Source: an uncultured Sphingomonas sp.
GTDB lineage: Bacteria; Pseudomonadota; Alphaproteobacteria; Sphingomonadales; Sphingomonadaceae
Direction: 5' to 3'
Assembly (NCBI GenBank): GCA_946886845.1
Contig: CAMPJH010000100.1
Coordinates: forward strand, 1-6,013
DNA length: 6,013 bases
Below, piece by piece: positions 1 to 5,951 of this stretch (position 1 is the first letter of the stretch; every line of letters starts with the position of its first letter). The translations under genes and the position numbers were made by a program. The notes below the pieces were generated by a model. That model saw nothing but the letters and a program-made list of their open reading frames with translations, was not told the origin of the DNA and made no database searches.

Positions 1-1814
1 AGGTGCTGCTCGTCCAGGTCGTCAAGGAGGAGCGCGGCAACAAGGGCGCGGCGCTCACCACCTATCTGAGCCTCGCCGGCCGCTATTGCGTGCTGATGCC
101 CAACACCAGCCACGGTGGCGGCATCTCCCGCAAGATTTCGAACGGCTCGGACCGCAAGCGTCTCAAGACCATCATGGCGGATCTGAACCTGCCGACGACG
201 ATGGGCCTGATCGTCCGCACCGCGGGCCTGTCGCGCACCAAGGTCGAGATCAAGCGCGACTTCGACTATCTCGCCCGCCTCTGGGACGAGATCCGCGAGA
301 AGACGCTGAAGAGCACGGCGCCGGCGCTGATCTACCGCGACAGCGACCTCATCAAGCGCGCCATCCGCGATCTTTACAACCGCGACATCGACGAGGTGAT
401 CGTCGAGGGCGAGGAGGGCTTCAAGGCGGCCCGCGGCTTCATGAAACTGCTGATGCCGAGCCACGTCCGGCGGGTGAAGCAGCACGTCGAATCGACGCCC
501 TTGTTCCAGGCGCACGGGGTCGAGGACCAGCTGTCGGCGATGTACCAGCCGGTCGTCCAGCTGAAGTCGGGCGGCTATCTGGTCATCAACCCGACCGAGG
601 CGCTGGTGTCGATCGACATCAACTCGGGGCGGTCGACCCGCGAGCACAATATCGAACAGACCGCCTTCGCGACCAACCTCGAGGCGGCGGCCGAGATTGC
701 TCGCCAGCTTAGGCTGCGCGACATGGCCGGGCTGATCGTCATCGACTTCATCGACATGGAGCAGTCGAGCCACGTCCGGAAGGTCGAGAAAGCGATGAAG
801 GACGCGCTGAAGAATGATCGCGCGCGGATCCAGGTCGGGCGGATCTCGAGCTTCGGGCTGATGGAGATGAGCCGCCAGCGGCTGCGCACCGGGGTGCTGG
901 AAGCGTCGACCAAGGCCTGCCCGCATTGCGAAGGCACCGGGCTGATGCGCACCGCCTCTTCGGCCGGCCTGTCGGCGCTGCGGATGATCGAGGACGAAGC
1001 GGCCCGCGGCCGCGGCGAGAAGGTGCTGCTTCGCGCCGGCCGCGACGCCGCCGTCTATGTCCTCAACAAAAAGCGCTCCGAGCTTGCCGATATCGAACTT
1101 CGCTACGGAGTGTCGGTTGAGATCGCCATCGACGAGAGCTTCGAGGGTGCGAAGATGGCGGTCGAAAGCTCCGGTCCGCGTCCGGTGCCGATGCCGCAGG
1201 CGCCTGTGATCGTCGACACGCCCGAGGAGGAAGAGGAGGAGCTGGAGGCGGCGCTGATCGGTGCCGAGGAGCTGGCCGAAGAGGAAGCCGAGGAAGCCGA
1301 GCAAGCCGAGGGGCGGTCGGACGAGGATCGCCAGGGCCGCCGCCGCCGTCGCCGGCGGCGCGGCGGCCGTGGCCGCAAGCGCGGCGGCGGATTGACCGAG
1401 GAAGGCGCCGCGATCGCCGACGAAGTGCCTGCTCCGATCGAGGTGGCTCCGGCTGAAGCGGAAGCCGAGGAACAGCCAGCCGACGCCGAAGCCAAGCCGA
1501 AACGGGCGCGCCGGGGCCGCAAGCCCAAGGCCGTAGAGCCCGTCGAGGCTGTCGAAGTGGAGCCGGACAGCTCGCCAATGGCCGAGCGGCCGCTGGCCGA
1601 AGAGCCGCCGATCGCCGAGACCGAAGCACCGGCAGAGGCTAAGCCGAAGGCGCGGCGGAGCCGCAAGGCCAAGCCGGCCGAAGCCGAGGCAGCGCCGGTC
1701 AAGAGCGAGCCGACTGCGGAGGAAGAGCCAAAGCCAAAGCGCGCCAGCCGAAAGAAAGCTGCCGAGCCCGCAGCCAAAAAGGCCGCGAAGGCGGCTCCGG
1801 TTCCGACCGCGTAA
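1..1814 (+). CDS. rne: Ribonuclease E, 5'-truncated by the window edge
   Basis: Endoribonuclease that starts mRNA decay, processes rRNA and tRNA precursors and scaffolds the degradosome. The first complete codon is at 3. That GTG is not the start, because the protein begins inside the S1 domain (KEERGNKGAALTT). Window residues R72-T73 in LIVRTAG match the E. coli 5'-monophosphate sensor R169-T170. VSIDINSG carries catalytic D205 and N207, and IVIDFIDM carries D248. The D205-D248 spacing of 43 equals D303-D346 in E. coli. The Zn-link is CPHCEGTG, with C306 and C309, 101 residues after D205 as in E. coli. A small domain follows to about residue 390. The remaining ~210 residues are low complexity: a Glu-rich stretch (~408-438), eight consecutive Arg (446-453) with RG/RK, then three KPK-R-type basic blocks (from 498, 547 and 577) separated by E/A/P linkers. 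The stop is TAA at 1812-1814. Identity as RNase E rather than RNase G rests on the long tail. Confidence 0.97.
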   Translation, partial: VLLVQVVKEERGNKGAALTTYLSLAGRYCVLMPNTSHGGGISRKISNGSDRKRLKTIMADLNLPTTMGLIVRTAGLSRTKVEIKRDFDYLARLWDEIREKTLKSTAPALIYRDSDLIKRAIRDLYNRDIDEVIVEGEEGFKAARGFMKLLMPSHVRRVKQHVESTPLFQAHGVEDQLSAMYQPVVQLKSGGYLVINPTEALVSIDINSGRSTREHNIEQTAFATNLEAAAEIARQLRLRDMAGLIVIDFIDMEQSSHVRKVEKAMKDALKNDRARIQVGRISSFGLMEMSRQRLRTGVLEASTKACPHCEGTGLMRTASSAGLSALRMIEDEAARGRGEKVLLRAGRDAAVYVLNKKRSELADIELRYGVSVEIAIDESFEGAKMAVESSGPRPVPMPQAPVIVDTPEEEEEELEAALIGAEELAEEEAEEAEQAEGRSDEDRQGRRRRRRRRGGRGRKRGGGLTEEGAAIADEVPAPIEVAPAEAEAEEQPADAEAKPKRARRGRKPKAVEPVEAVEVEPDSSPMAERPLAEEPPIAETEAPAEAKPKARRSRKAKPAEAEAAPVKSEPTAEEEPKPKRASRKKAAEPAAKKAAKAAPVPTA

Positions 1815-1865
1815 AACGACCTTAATGTAGGCGAGGTGGTCGGCGAAGCTCGTCGCGGCTGGTGG

Positions 1866-1903
1866 CAGCGGACGTTCGGATAGGCGAGAGATTTCATCCG
1901 CTG
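1866..1903. repeat. Weak inverted repeat between rne and the M48 protease gene
   Basis: CAGCGGA at 1866-1872 is perfectly complementary to TCCGCTG at 1897-1903, with a 24-base loop. No T run follows, so it is not a canonical intrinsic terminator. It lies 28 bases before the ATG of the next gene and could be a leader structure, an operator or chance in GC-rich DNA. The rest of the 1815-1931 gap shows no promoter or terminator I would defend. Confidence 0.25.
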
Positions 1904-1931
1904 TTCAGGCCGCGGGTGTGATGGGCGTCCG

Positions 1932-3338
1932 ATGACTTCGGCGCTCTCGCGACTGACGCGGCTGTTGATGGTCGGGCTTCTGCTGGCGCTGTCGGTCACC
2001 AGGCCGGCGCTCGCGGCCGACGACGACCAGCCTTCGGTGCTTCGCGATGCCGAGACCGAGCGGCTGTTCCGCGACATCTCGGCGCCGCTCATCCGCGGCG
2101 CCGATCTCGACCCCAAGAACGTCGAGGTCGTGCTGCTCAACAGCACGACGATCAACGCGTTCGTCGACCGTGGCCAGCGGGTCTACATTTACTCCGGGCT
2201 GCTGCTTCAGGCCGACAGGGTCAACGAGCTGCAGGGCGTCATCGCCCACGAGCTCGGCCACGTCGCCGGCGGCGGCCACGGGATCCGGCTTCAGCAAGGC
2301 ACCCAGGAAGCGACCGGGATCACCATCGCGACGATGATTCTCGGCGCTTTGGCGATGGCCGCGGGCGCCGGCGATGCGGGCGTCGGAATCATGATGGCCG
2401 GGCAGCGGGCGGCGCTCGGCCGGCTGCTCGCTTTCTCGCGCACCCAGGAGAGCAGTGCCGACCAGGCCGGGGCCAAATATCTGTCGGCTGCGGGCGTCAC
2501 CGGCCGGGGCATGCTGAAGTTCTTCGGCAAGCTCCAGAACCAGGAATATCGTCTGGCGATCTATGCGACCGAGAGCTACGACCGCACCCACCCCTTGTCG
2601 ACCGAGCGCATGGCCGCGCTCCAGGAGGTGCTGACCAAGGACCCGGCATGGTCGAGGCCGGTCGACCCGGTGCTCGAGGAGCGCTTCCAGCGGGTCAAGG
2701 CGAAGCTCTATGGCTACGTCAATCCCAGGCAGGCGGTGATCCGCTACCCGGAGAGCGACCAAAGCGTCCCGGGCCATTATGCACGGGCCTATGCCTATCA
2801 TCTCGGCGCCTATCCCGAAAAAGCCCTGGACGAGGCCAACAAGCTTCTCGGCCTCGATCCGAACGACCCCTTCTTCCTTGAGTTGAAGGGTCAGATCCTG
2901 CTTGAATCCGGTCGCCCGGCCGAAGCCATCGCGCCGCTTCGCCAAGCGACCGAGCTTTCCGGCAATTCGCCGCTGATCGCCTCGATGCTCGGTCACGCGC
3001 TGATTTCGACCGAGAAAAGAGAGAATTTCGTCGAGGCGAAGCAGGTCCTGAAAAGCGCCGTCGGCCGCGACAATGAAAATCCGTTCGCCTGGTACCAGCT
3101 GGGGATCATCTACGACCGCGAAGGCGACACGCCGCGCGCCGCTTTGGCGACTGCCGAGCGCAACAACCTCGAAGGCAAGCCCAAGCTGGCCCTGGCGAGC
3201 GCCGAGTTCGCGATGAAGGGCATACCGGCCGGAAGTCCGGACTATCTTCGCGCCCAGGATATTGCGATGGTGTCGCGTGCCGAGCTGAAGAAGACCGACA
3301 AGAATTATCGGGACAGGGACGAGAAGCGAGCAAGGTGA
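1932..3338 (+). CDS. M48 family periplasmic metalloprotease with C-terminal TPR domain (BepA-like)
   Basis: Zinc protease of 468 residues, expected in the periplasm, where BepA-type relatives assemble or degrade outer-membrane proteins. Residues 1-28 form a signal peptide: R7 and R10, a hydrophobic core, then PALA-A, with cleavage predicted after A28 or A29. The zinc site is H106-E107-x-x-H110 in VIAHELGHVAGGG. The third ligand is probably E173 in ESSAD, with D177 of the ExxxD motif. H220 in RTHPLSTER fits the conserved His loop that acts as a switch in BepA. A glycine/alanine-rich hydrophobic stretch follows the active site (~131-155). TPR-like helical repeats span about 283-430. The tail is very charged. 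The protein contains no cysteine. ATG 1932 is preferred because an in-frame TGA lies at 1920-1922 and the next Met (M13) would lose the basic n-region. Its Shine-Dalgarno is weak. The last bases overlap the next gene by GTGA, implying one transcript. The exact substrate is unknown. Confidence 0.93.
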   Translation: MTSALSRLTRLLMVGLLLALSVTRPALAADDDQPSVLRDAETERLFRDISAPLIRGADLDPKNVEVVLLNSTTINAFVDRGQRVYIYSGLLLQADRVNELQGVIAHELGHVAGGGHGIRLQQGTQEATGITIATMILGALAMAAGAGDAGVGIMMAGQRAALGRLLAFSRTQESSADQAGAKYLSAAGVTGRGMLKFFGKLQNQEYRLAIYATESYDRTHPLSTERMAALQEVLTKDPAWSRPVDPVLEERFQRVKAKLYGYVNPRQAVIRYPESDQSVPGHYARAYAYHLGAYPEKALDEANKLLGLDPNDPFFLELKGQILLESGRPAEAIAPLRQATELSGNSPLIASMLGHALISTEKRENFVEAKQVLKSAVGRDNENPFAWYQLGIIYDREGDTPRAALATAERNNLEGKPKLALASAEFAMKGIPAGSPDYLRAQDIAMVSRAELKKTDKNYRDRDEKRAR

Positions 3339-4057
3339 GCGAGGCACGAGAAGCGCCGCGACGGAGCGTTGTTCCGGCGGCAATCGCAGGCGGGTTCGTG
3401 GGCGCGGTCGTGATGGCCGCGCTTCTGCTATTCGCAGCGCCGCAGCTGGCCGGAAGCCGGCTGGTCCGGGCCGGGATGATGGCCGACCCGCAGATCCTGG
3501 TCGATGCCAGCGAAGCGTTGCGCGACAAGCAATATGCGCCGTTGCTGGCGCAACACCGGGCGGCGATCGAAACGCCGTTCGGAACTTCGTGGAAGGGGGC
3601 CAGCAAGCCCGACGTCGTGCTGGTCGAATTCTACGATTACGCCTGCCCCTATTGCAAAGCCAGCAACCCGGCGATCGACCAGCTGATCAGCGAGGACCCC
3701 GGCCTTCGAGTCGTCTATCGCGAGCTTCCGATCCTCGGCCCACAAAGCGTGGCCGCGGCGCGCCTGTCGCTGGCGGCCTCGAAGGCCGGCCGTTTCACGC
3801 AATTCCACGACGCCCTGTGGGAAGCCGGCAAGCCGAGCCAGCAGACGCTGGCCACGGCCAGCCAAGCGGCGGGGATTCCGGTCGCGCCGGTCGACAGCCA
3901 GGATATCGAGGCGGAGCTGAAGAAGAATTTCCAGCTGGCGGGAGCGCTCGGGGCGACCGGAACGCCGCTGTTCATCGTCGGCGACCGGGTGTTCAACACG
4001 GCGATCGGCTATGACGGGATGAAGAAGGCCATCGCCGACGCTCGGGCGAAAAACTAG
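3335..4057 (+). CDS. Membrane-anchored DsbA-family thiol-disulfide oxidoreductase (ScsC/Com1-like)
   Basis: Periplasmic dithiol oxidoreductase or isomerase of 240 residues. A hydrophobic segment at about 12-35, behind basic residues R5, R9 and R10, predicts an uncleaved anchor or signal. Residues ~45-80 (ADPQILVDASEAL and following) form a charged helical segment resembling the N-terminal oligomerisation region of ScsC/Com1 proteins. The thioredoxin-fold core begins at VVLVEFYDYACPYCK, with active-site C104 and C107. The cis-proline is P211 in GATGTPLFIVG. The two active-site cysteines are the only ones present. CPYC with Thr before the cis-Pro is the DsbG-type combination, unlike E. coli DsbA (CPHC, Val-cisPro), so isomerase activity is possible but inferred. 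The start is GTG at 3335, overlapping the protease stop as GTGA. A modest GAGAAG at 3321-3326 may serve as ribosome binding site. The TAG stop at 4055-4057 interlocks with that of rlmE on the other strand. Confidence 0.93.
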   Translation: MSEAREAPRRSVVPAAIAGGFVGAVVMAALLLFAAPQLAGSRLVRAGMMADPQILVDASEALRDKQYAPLLAQHRAAIETPFGTSWKGASKPDVVLVEFYDYACPYCKASNPAIDQLISEDPGLRVVYRELPILGPQSVAAARLSLAASKAGRFTQFHDALWEAGKPSQQTLATASQAAGIPVAPVDSQDIEAELKKNFQLAGALGATGTPLFIVGDRVFNTAIGYDGMKKAIADARAKN

Positions 4058-4094
4058 CTCGGCTCGCCCCCGTCGCCCTTGAACCCCTGGGCGA
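4044..4094. terminator. Competing hairpins across the convergent stop codons (possible bidirectional terminator)
   Basis: Four hexamers lie in order: GGGCGA 4044-4049, TCGCCC 4064-4069, TCGCCC 4073-4078, GGGCGA 4089-4094. The first pair can form a 6-bp stem with a 14-base loop holding both stop codons. The outer pair can form a 6-bp stem with a 10-base loop. On the minus strand a TTTTT tract (4053-4049) falls in the loop of the first stem and downstream of the second. There is no other room for a terminator between the operons. The arms are coding sequence (for example the Gly-Asp and Gly-Glu codons of rlmE), so chance in GC-rich DNA is a real alternative. Confidence 0.25.
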
Positions 4095-4728
4095 TCACGT
4101 ACCATTCCGACGATCCCTTTCGGCTGGCCGGCGGCTTGGCGTGCTTGACGGTCGTGAAATGGCGCTTGAGCTCGGCCAGCAACTGGGTATCGGTTCCGCC
4201 GGCCAGGACCTTGGCGATGAAGGCCCCGCCGGGACGAAGCACCTCCTTGGCGAACTCCAGGCCCGCTTCGACCAGCGCCATGGTCCGCAAATGATCGGTC
4301 TGCGGATGGCCGACGGTGTTCGCCGCCATGTCGGAAAGGACGAGGTCGGCCGGTCCCGAAAGCGCCTGCTTCAGCCGCTCGGGAGCAGCTTCATCCATAA
4401 AATCCAACTGCAGGATCTCGACGCCCTCGATCGGGTCGGTGGCGAGCAAGTCGATGCCGACGATCCTCGCCTCCGGAACCCGCCTGCGGACGACCTGGCT
4501 CCAGCCGCCGGGGGCGATGCCGAGATCGACGACCGCCTTGGCGCCCTTCAGCAGCCGGAACTTCTCGTCGAGCTCGAGTAGCTTGTAGGCGGCGCGGCTA
4601 CGGTAATTCTCGGCCTTGGCGCGGCGGACGTAGGGGTCGTTGAGCTGGCGCTCGAGCCAGCGGGTCGAGGAGGCCGTCCGTCCGCGAGCGGTGCGCAACC
4701 GCTGCCGCGGCCCGCGCGCGCCCTTCAC
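4054..4728 (-). CDS. rlmE: 23S rRNA (uridine(2552)-2'-O)-methyltransferase RlmE (FtsJ/RrmJ)
   Basis: SAM-dependent enzyme that methylates the 2'-O of U2552 in the A loop of 23S rRNA, a late step in 50S assembly. The 224 residues contain the whole K-D-K-E tetrad: K49 in SRAAYKLLE, D133 in LSDMA, K173 in FIAKVL and E208 in SSEWYV, aligning with K38, D124, K164 and E199 of E. coli. The SAM-binding loop is VVDLGIAPGGWSQ (67-78), followed by GIDLL (91-95). Compared with E. coli (209 residues) it has an extra ~11 residues at the N-terminus, rich in Arg (R5, R8, R10, R12, R15, R17). SDMAAN replaces the usual SDMAPN. The start is GTG at 4728, fused to the upstream ppx stop as GTGA. Only a weak GGA lies eight bases before it, so translational coupling is likely. 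The stop (complement of 4054-4056) overlaps the stop of the convergent gene. Confidence 0.96.
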   Translation of the reverse strand: MKGARGPRQRLRTARGRTASSTRWLERQLNDPYVRRAKAENYRSRAAYKLLELDEKFRLLKGAKAVVDLGIAPGGWSQVVRRRVPEARIVGIDLLATDPIEGVEILQLDFMDEAAPERLKQALSGPADLVLSDMAANTVGHPQTDHLRTMALVEAGLEFAKEVLRPGGAFIAKVLAGGTDTQLLAELKRHFTTVKHAKPPASRKGSSEWYVIAQGFKGDGGEPS

Positions 4729-5783
4729 AATTGATATCCGTCGCGTGCCATCAGCGAACGCAGGATTCCTTCGCGAATCCCGCGGTCTGCAACTCCAAGG
4801 GTTTTCGACGGCCAGATTTCCAGGATCGCCTCAAGGATCGCGCAGCCGGCGACGACCAGGTCGGCGCGCTCGGGCCCGATACACGGCAAGCCCGACCGCT
4901 CCCGATAATCCATCTCGGCAATCATCGTGCTGATCGACCGCATCGACTCGCTCGCCACTTGCAGCCCGTCGACCGCCTTGCGATCGTAGCTCGGCAAGGC
5001 GAGGTGGACGCTGGCCAGGGTCGTCACCGTGCCGCTGGTGCCGAGCAGCCGGATCCCCTTGCGGCCCTTCGGAAGCATCGCTTCGAACTGGTCGAACGAG
5101 CGGCGAACCCGTTCGCGCATGCGCTCATAGGCGCGCACCCGGTCCTTGCCTTCGATCGCCTCGCGGCCTTCGCTTTCGGTCAGCGAGACCACGCCCCAAG
5201 GCGCGCTCCACCAGCTGCGGATCTGCGGAACGCCATCGACCTGGTCGATCAGCACCAGCTCGGTCGAGCCGCCGCCGATGTCGAAGATCAGCGCCGGCCC
5301 GTCGCCGGGCTCGAGCAGCTTGTGGCAGCCGAGCATCGCGAGGCGCGCTTCCTCGGCCGGCTCGATGATCTCGAGCGCGATTCCGGTCTCGTTGCGGACC
5401 CGCTCAATGAACTTGCGGCCGTTGGCGGCGCGGCGGCAGGCCTCGGTCGCAACCGAGCGCGATAGCGAGACGTTGCGGCGCCTGAGCTTGTCGGCGCAGA
5501 CCGAAAGTGCGGCGACCGCCCGATCCATCGATTCATCGGACAGCTTGCCGGTCTGCGACATGTTCTCGCCAAGCCGGACGATGCGCGAAAAGGCGTCGAT
5601 GACGGTGAAGCCGTCGGCGGTCGGACGGGCGATGAGAAGCCGGCAGTTGTTGGTGCCCAGATCGAGCGCGCCGTAGGTGTGGCGATGGTTGTGAGGTTGC
5701 GGATGCCGCCGCTGCGAGGGGCTTGCGGAGGCCGGCTCATTCCGCAGCTGCGGTGCCGGCGCGGTGGCGACGTTCTGCGCCAT
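4725..5783 (-). CDS. Ppx/GppA family phosphatase, short form
   Basis: ASKHA-fold phosphohydrolase of 352 residues, expected to act in the cytoplasm on polyphosphate and/or pppGpp. Numbering from the ATG at 5783, phosphate-binding motifs are ALDLGTNNCR (39-48), IFDIGGGSTEL (166-176) and GTSGTVTTLA (248-257). The conserved EEARL segment lies near 144-148 and the C-terminal family signature is GVADRGIREGIL (330-341). Length and ending match the two-domain form. The extra C-terminal domain of E. coli Ppx and GppA (about 500 residues) is absent, so sequence alone does not separate exopolyphosphatase from pppGpp phosphatase. The first ~36 residues are an Ala/Pro/Gln/His-rich extension. An in-frame TTG two codons upstream (5789) is possible, but ATG is preferred. 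Neither has a well-placed Shine-Dalgarno: AAGGA at 5808-5804 is far away. It is the first gene of a leftward operon with rlmE, a pairing recalled as common in alphaproteobacteria. Confidence 0.93.
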   Translation of the reverse strand: MAQNVATAPAPQLRNEPASASPSQRRHPQPHNHRHTYGALDLGTNNCRLLIARPTADGFTVIDAFSRIVRLGENMSQTGKLSDESMDRAVAALSVCADKLRRRNVSLSRSVATEACRRAANGRKFIERVRNETGIALEIIEPAEEARLAMLGCHKLLEPGDGPALIFDIGGGSTELVLIDQVDGVPQIRSWWSAPWGVVSLTESEGREAIEGKDRVRAYERMRERVRRSFDQFEAMLPKGRKGIRLLGTSGTVTTLASVHLALPSYDRKAVDGLQVASESMRSISTMIAEMDYRERSGLPCIGPERADLVVAGCAILEAILEIWPSKTLGVADRGIREGILRSLMARDGYQL

Positions 5784-5810
5784 GACCAAACGCCCGATCT
5801 TATCCTTTCA

Positions 5811-5829
5811 CCGCCGGACATACCGGCGG
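5811..5829. promoter_or_regulatory. GC-only palindrome in the ppx leader
   Basis: CCGCCGG at 5811-5817 and CCGGCGG at 5823-5829 form a perfect 7-bp inverted repeat of only G and C, around the 5-base loop ACATA. On the minus strand the hairpin would lie 27 bases before the ppx ATG, just before the AAGGA at 5808-5804. No T run follows on either strand, so a terminator is unlikely. It could be an operator or a leader hairpin that shapes translation or mRNA stability. The function is inferred. Confidence 0.45.
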
Positions 5830-5843
5830 CTGACTTGGCCCGA

Positions 5844-5872
5844 ATGTAAGCGCGAATGGCCTAAAAGGGCAA
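5844..5872 (-). promoter_or_regulatory. Candidate promoter of the ppx-rlmE operon
   Basis: On the minus strand TTGCCC (5872-5867) has four of six matches to a -35 box. A 17-base spacer separates it from TTACAT (5849-5844), a poor -10 box. A start would fall near 5837, giving a leader of about 54 bases that includes the GC palindrome at 5811-5829. The position suits the divergent layout, but the match is weak. Confidence 0.3.
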
Positions 5873-5876
5873 GATA

Positions 5877-5895
5877 GCTGGGTTTTCGGCCCAGC
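5877..5895. repeat. Small hairpin upstream of the tRNA promoter
   Basis: GCTGGG at 5877-5882 pairs with CCCAGC at 5890-5895 around the 7-base loop TTTTCGG. It ends five bases before the TTGACA box of the tRNA promoter. On the minus strand only a pyrimidine-rich stretch (TATCTTGCCCTTTT) follows, which is not a proper U tract. It may insulate the two divergent units or be a binding site. Its role is not supported beyond position. Confidence 0.3.
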
Positions 5896-5899
5896 CGCG

Positions 5900-5928
5900 T
5901 TGACACTGGCGAGGGTCATTTCTATCTC
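5900..5928 (+). promoter_or_regulatory. Promoter of tRNA-Gln with GC-rich discriminator
   Basis: A perfect -35 box TTGACA (5900-5905) is followed after exactly 17 bases by TATCTC (5923-5928). The wider TCTATCTC partly fits the alphaproteobacterial -10 pattern GCTANAWC. Transcription should begin near 5935, some 16 bases before the tRNA. The bases between -10 and start (GCGCGCTC) are almost all G or C, the type of discriminator found at stringently controlled stable-RNA promoters. Confidence 0.6.
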
Positions 5929-5951
5929 GCGCGCTCGCCGCATTCAGGCGC

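Noticed and set aside
3..5. GTG at position 3 as the start of rne
   Set aside because: The encoded sequence begins inside the conserved S1 domain, so the true start lies upstream of the window.
1815..1931. Intrinsic terminator after rne
   Set aside because: No stable stem followed by a T run is present. The only inverted repeat (1866-1903) has a 24-base loop and no T tract. Termination here, if any, would be of another kind.
1103..2155. 350-codon minus-strand open frame opposite the rne tail
   Set aside because: Its Ser/Arg/Ala runs are the antisense image of the Glu/Ala/Arg-rich RNase E tail. No start context or family match was seen.
1905..3383. Long open frame (492 codons) on the minus strand opposite the M48 protease
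   Set aside because: It mirrors the plus-strand gene in GC-rich DNA, its translation shows no recognisable domain, and the plus-strand frame has a signal peptide, HExxH and TPR motifs.
3428..4105. Minus-strand open frame opposite the oxidoreductase, and the plus-strand frame 4731-5465 opposite ppx
   Set aside because: Both are shadows of genes with clear motifs on the other strand. Neither shows a motif or a ribosome binding site.
5787..5789. TTG as the start of the Ppx/GppA gene
   Set aside because: An ATG lies only two codons further in and no Shine-Dalgarno favours the TTG. The difference is two residues.
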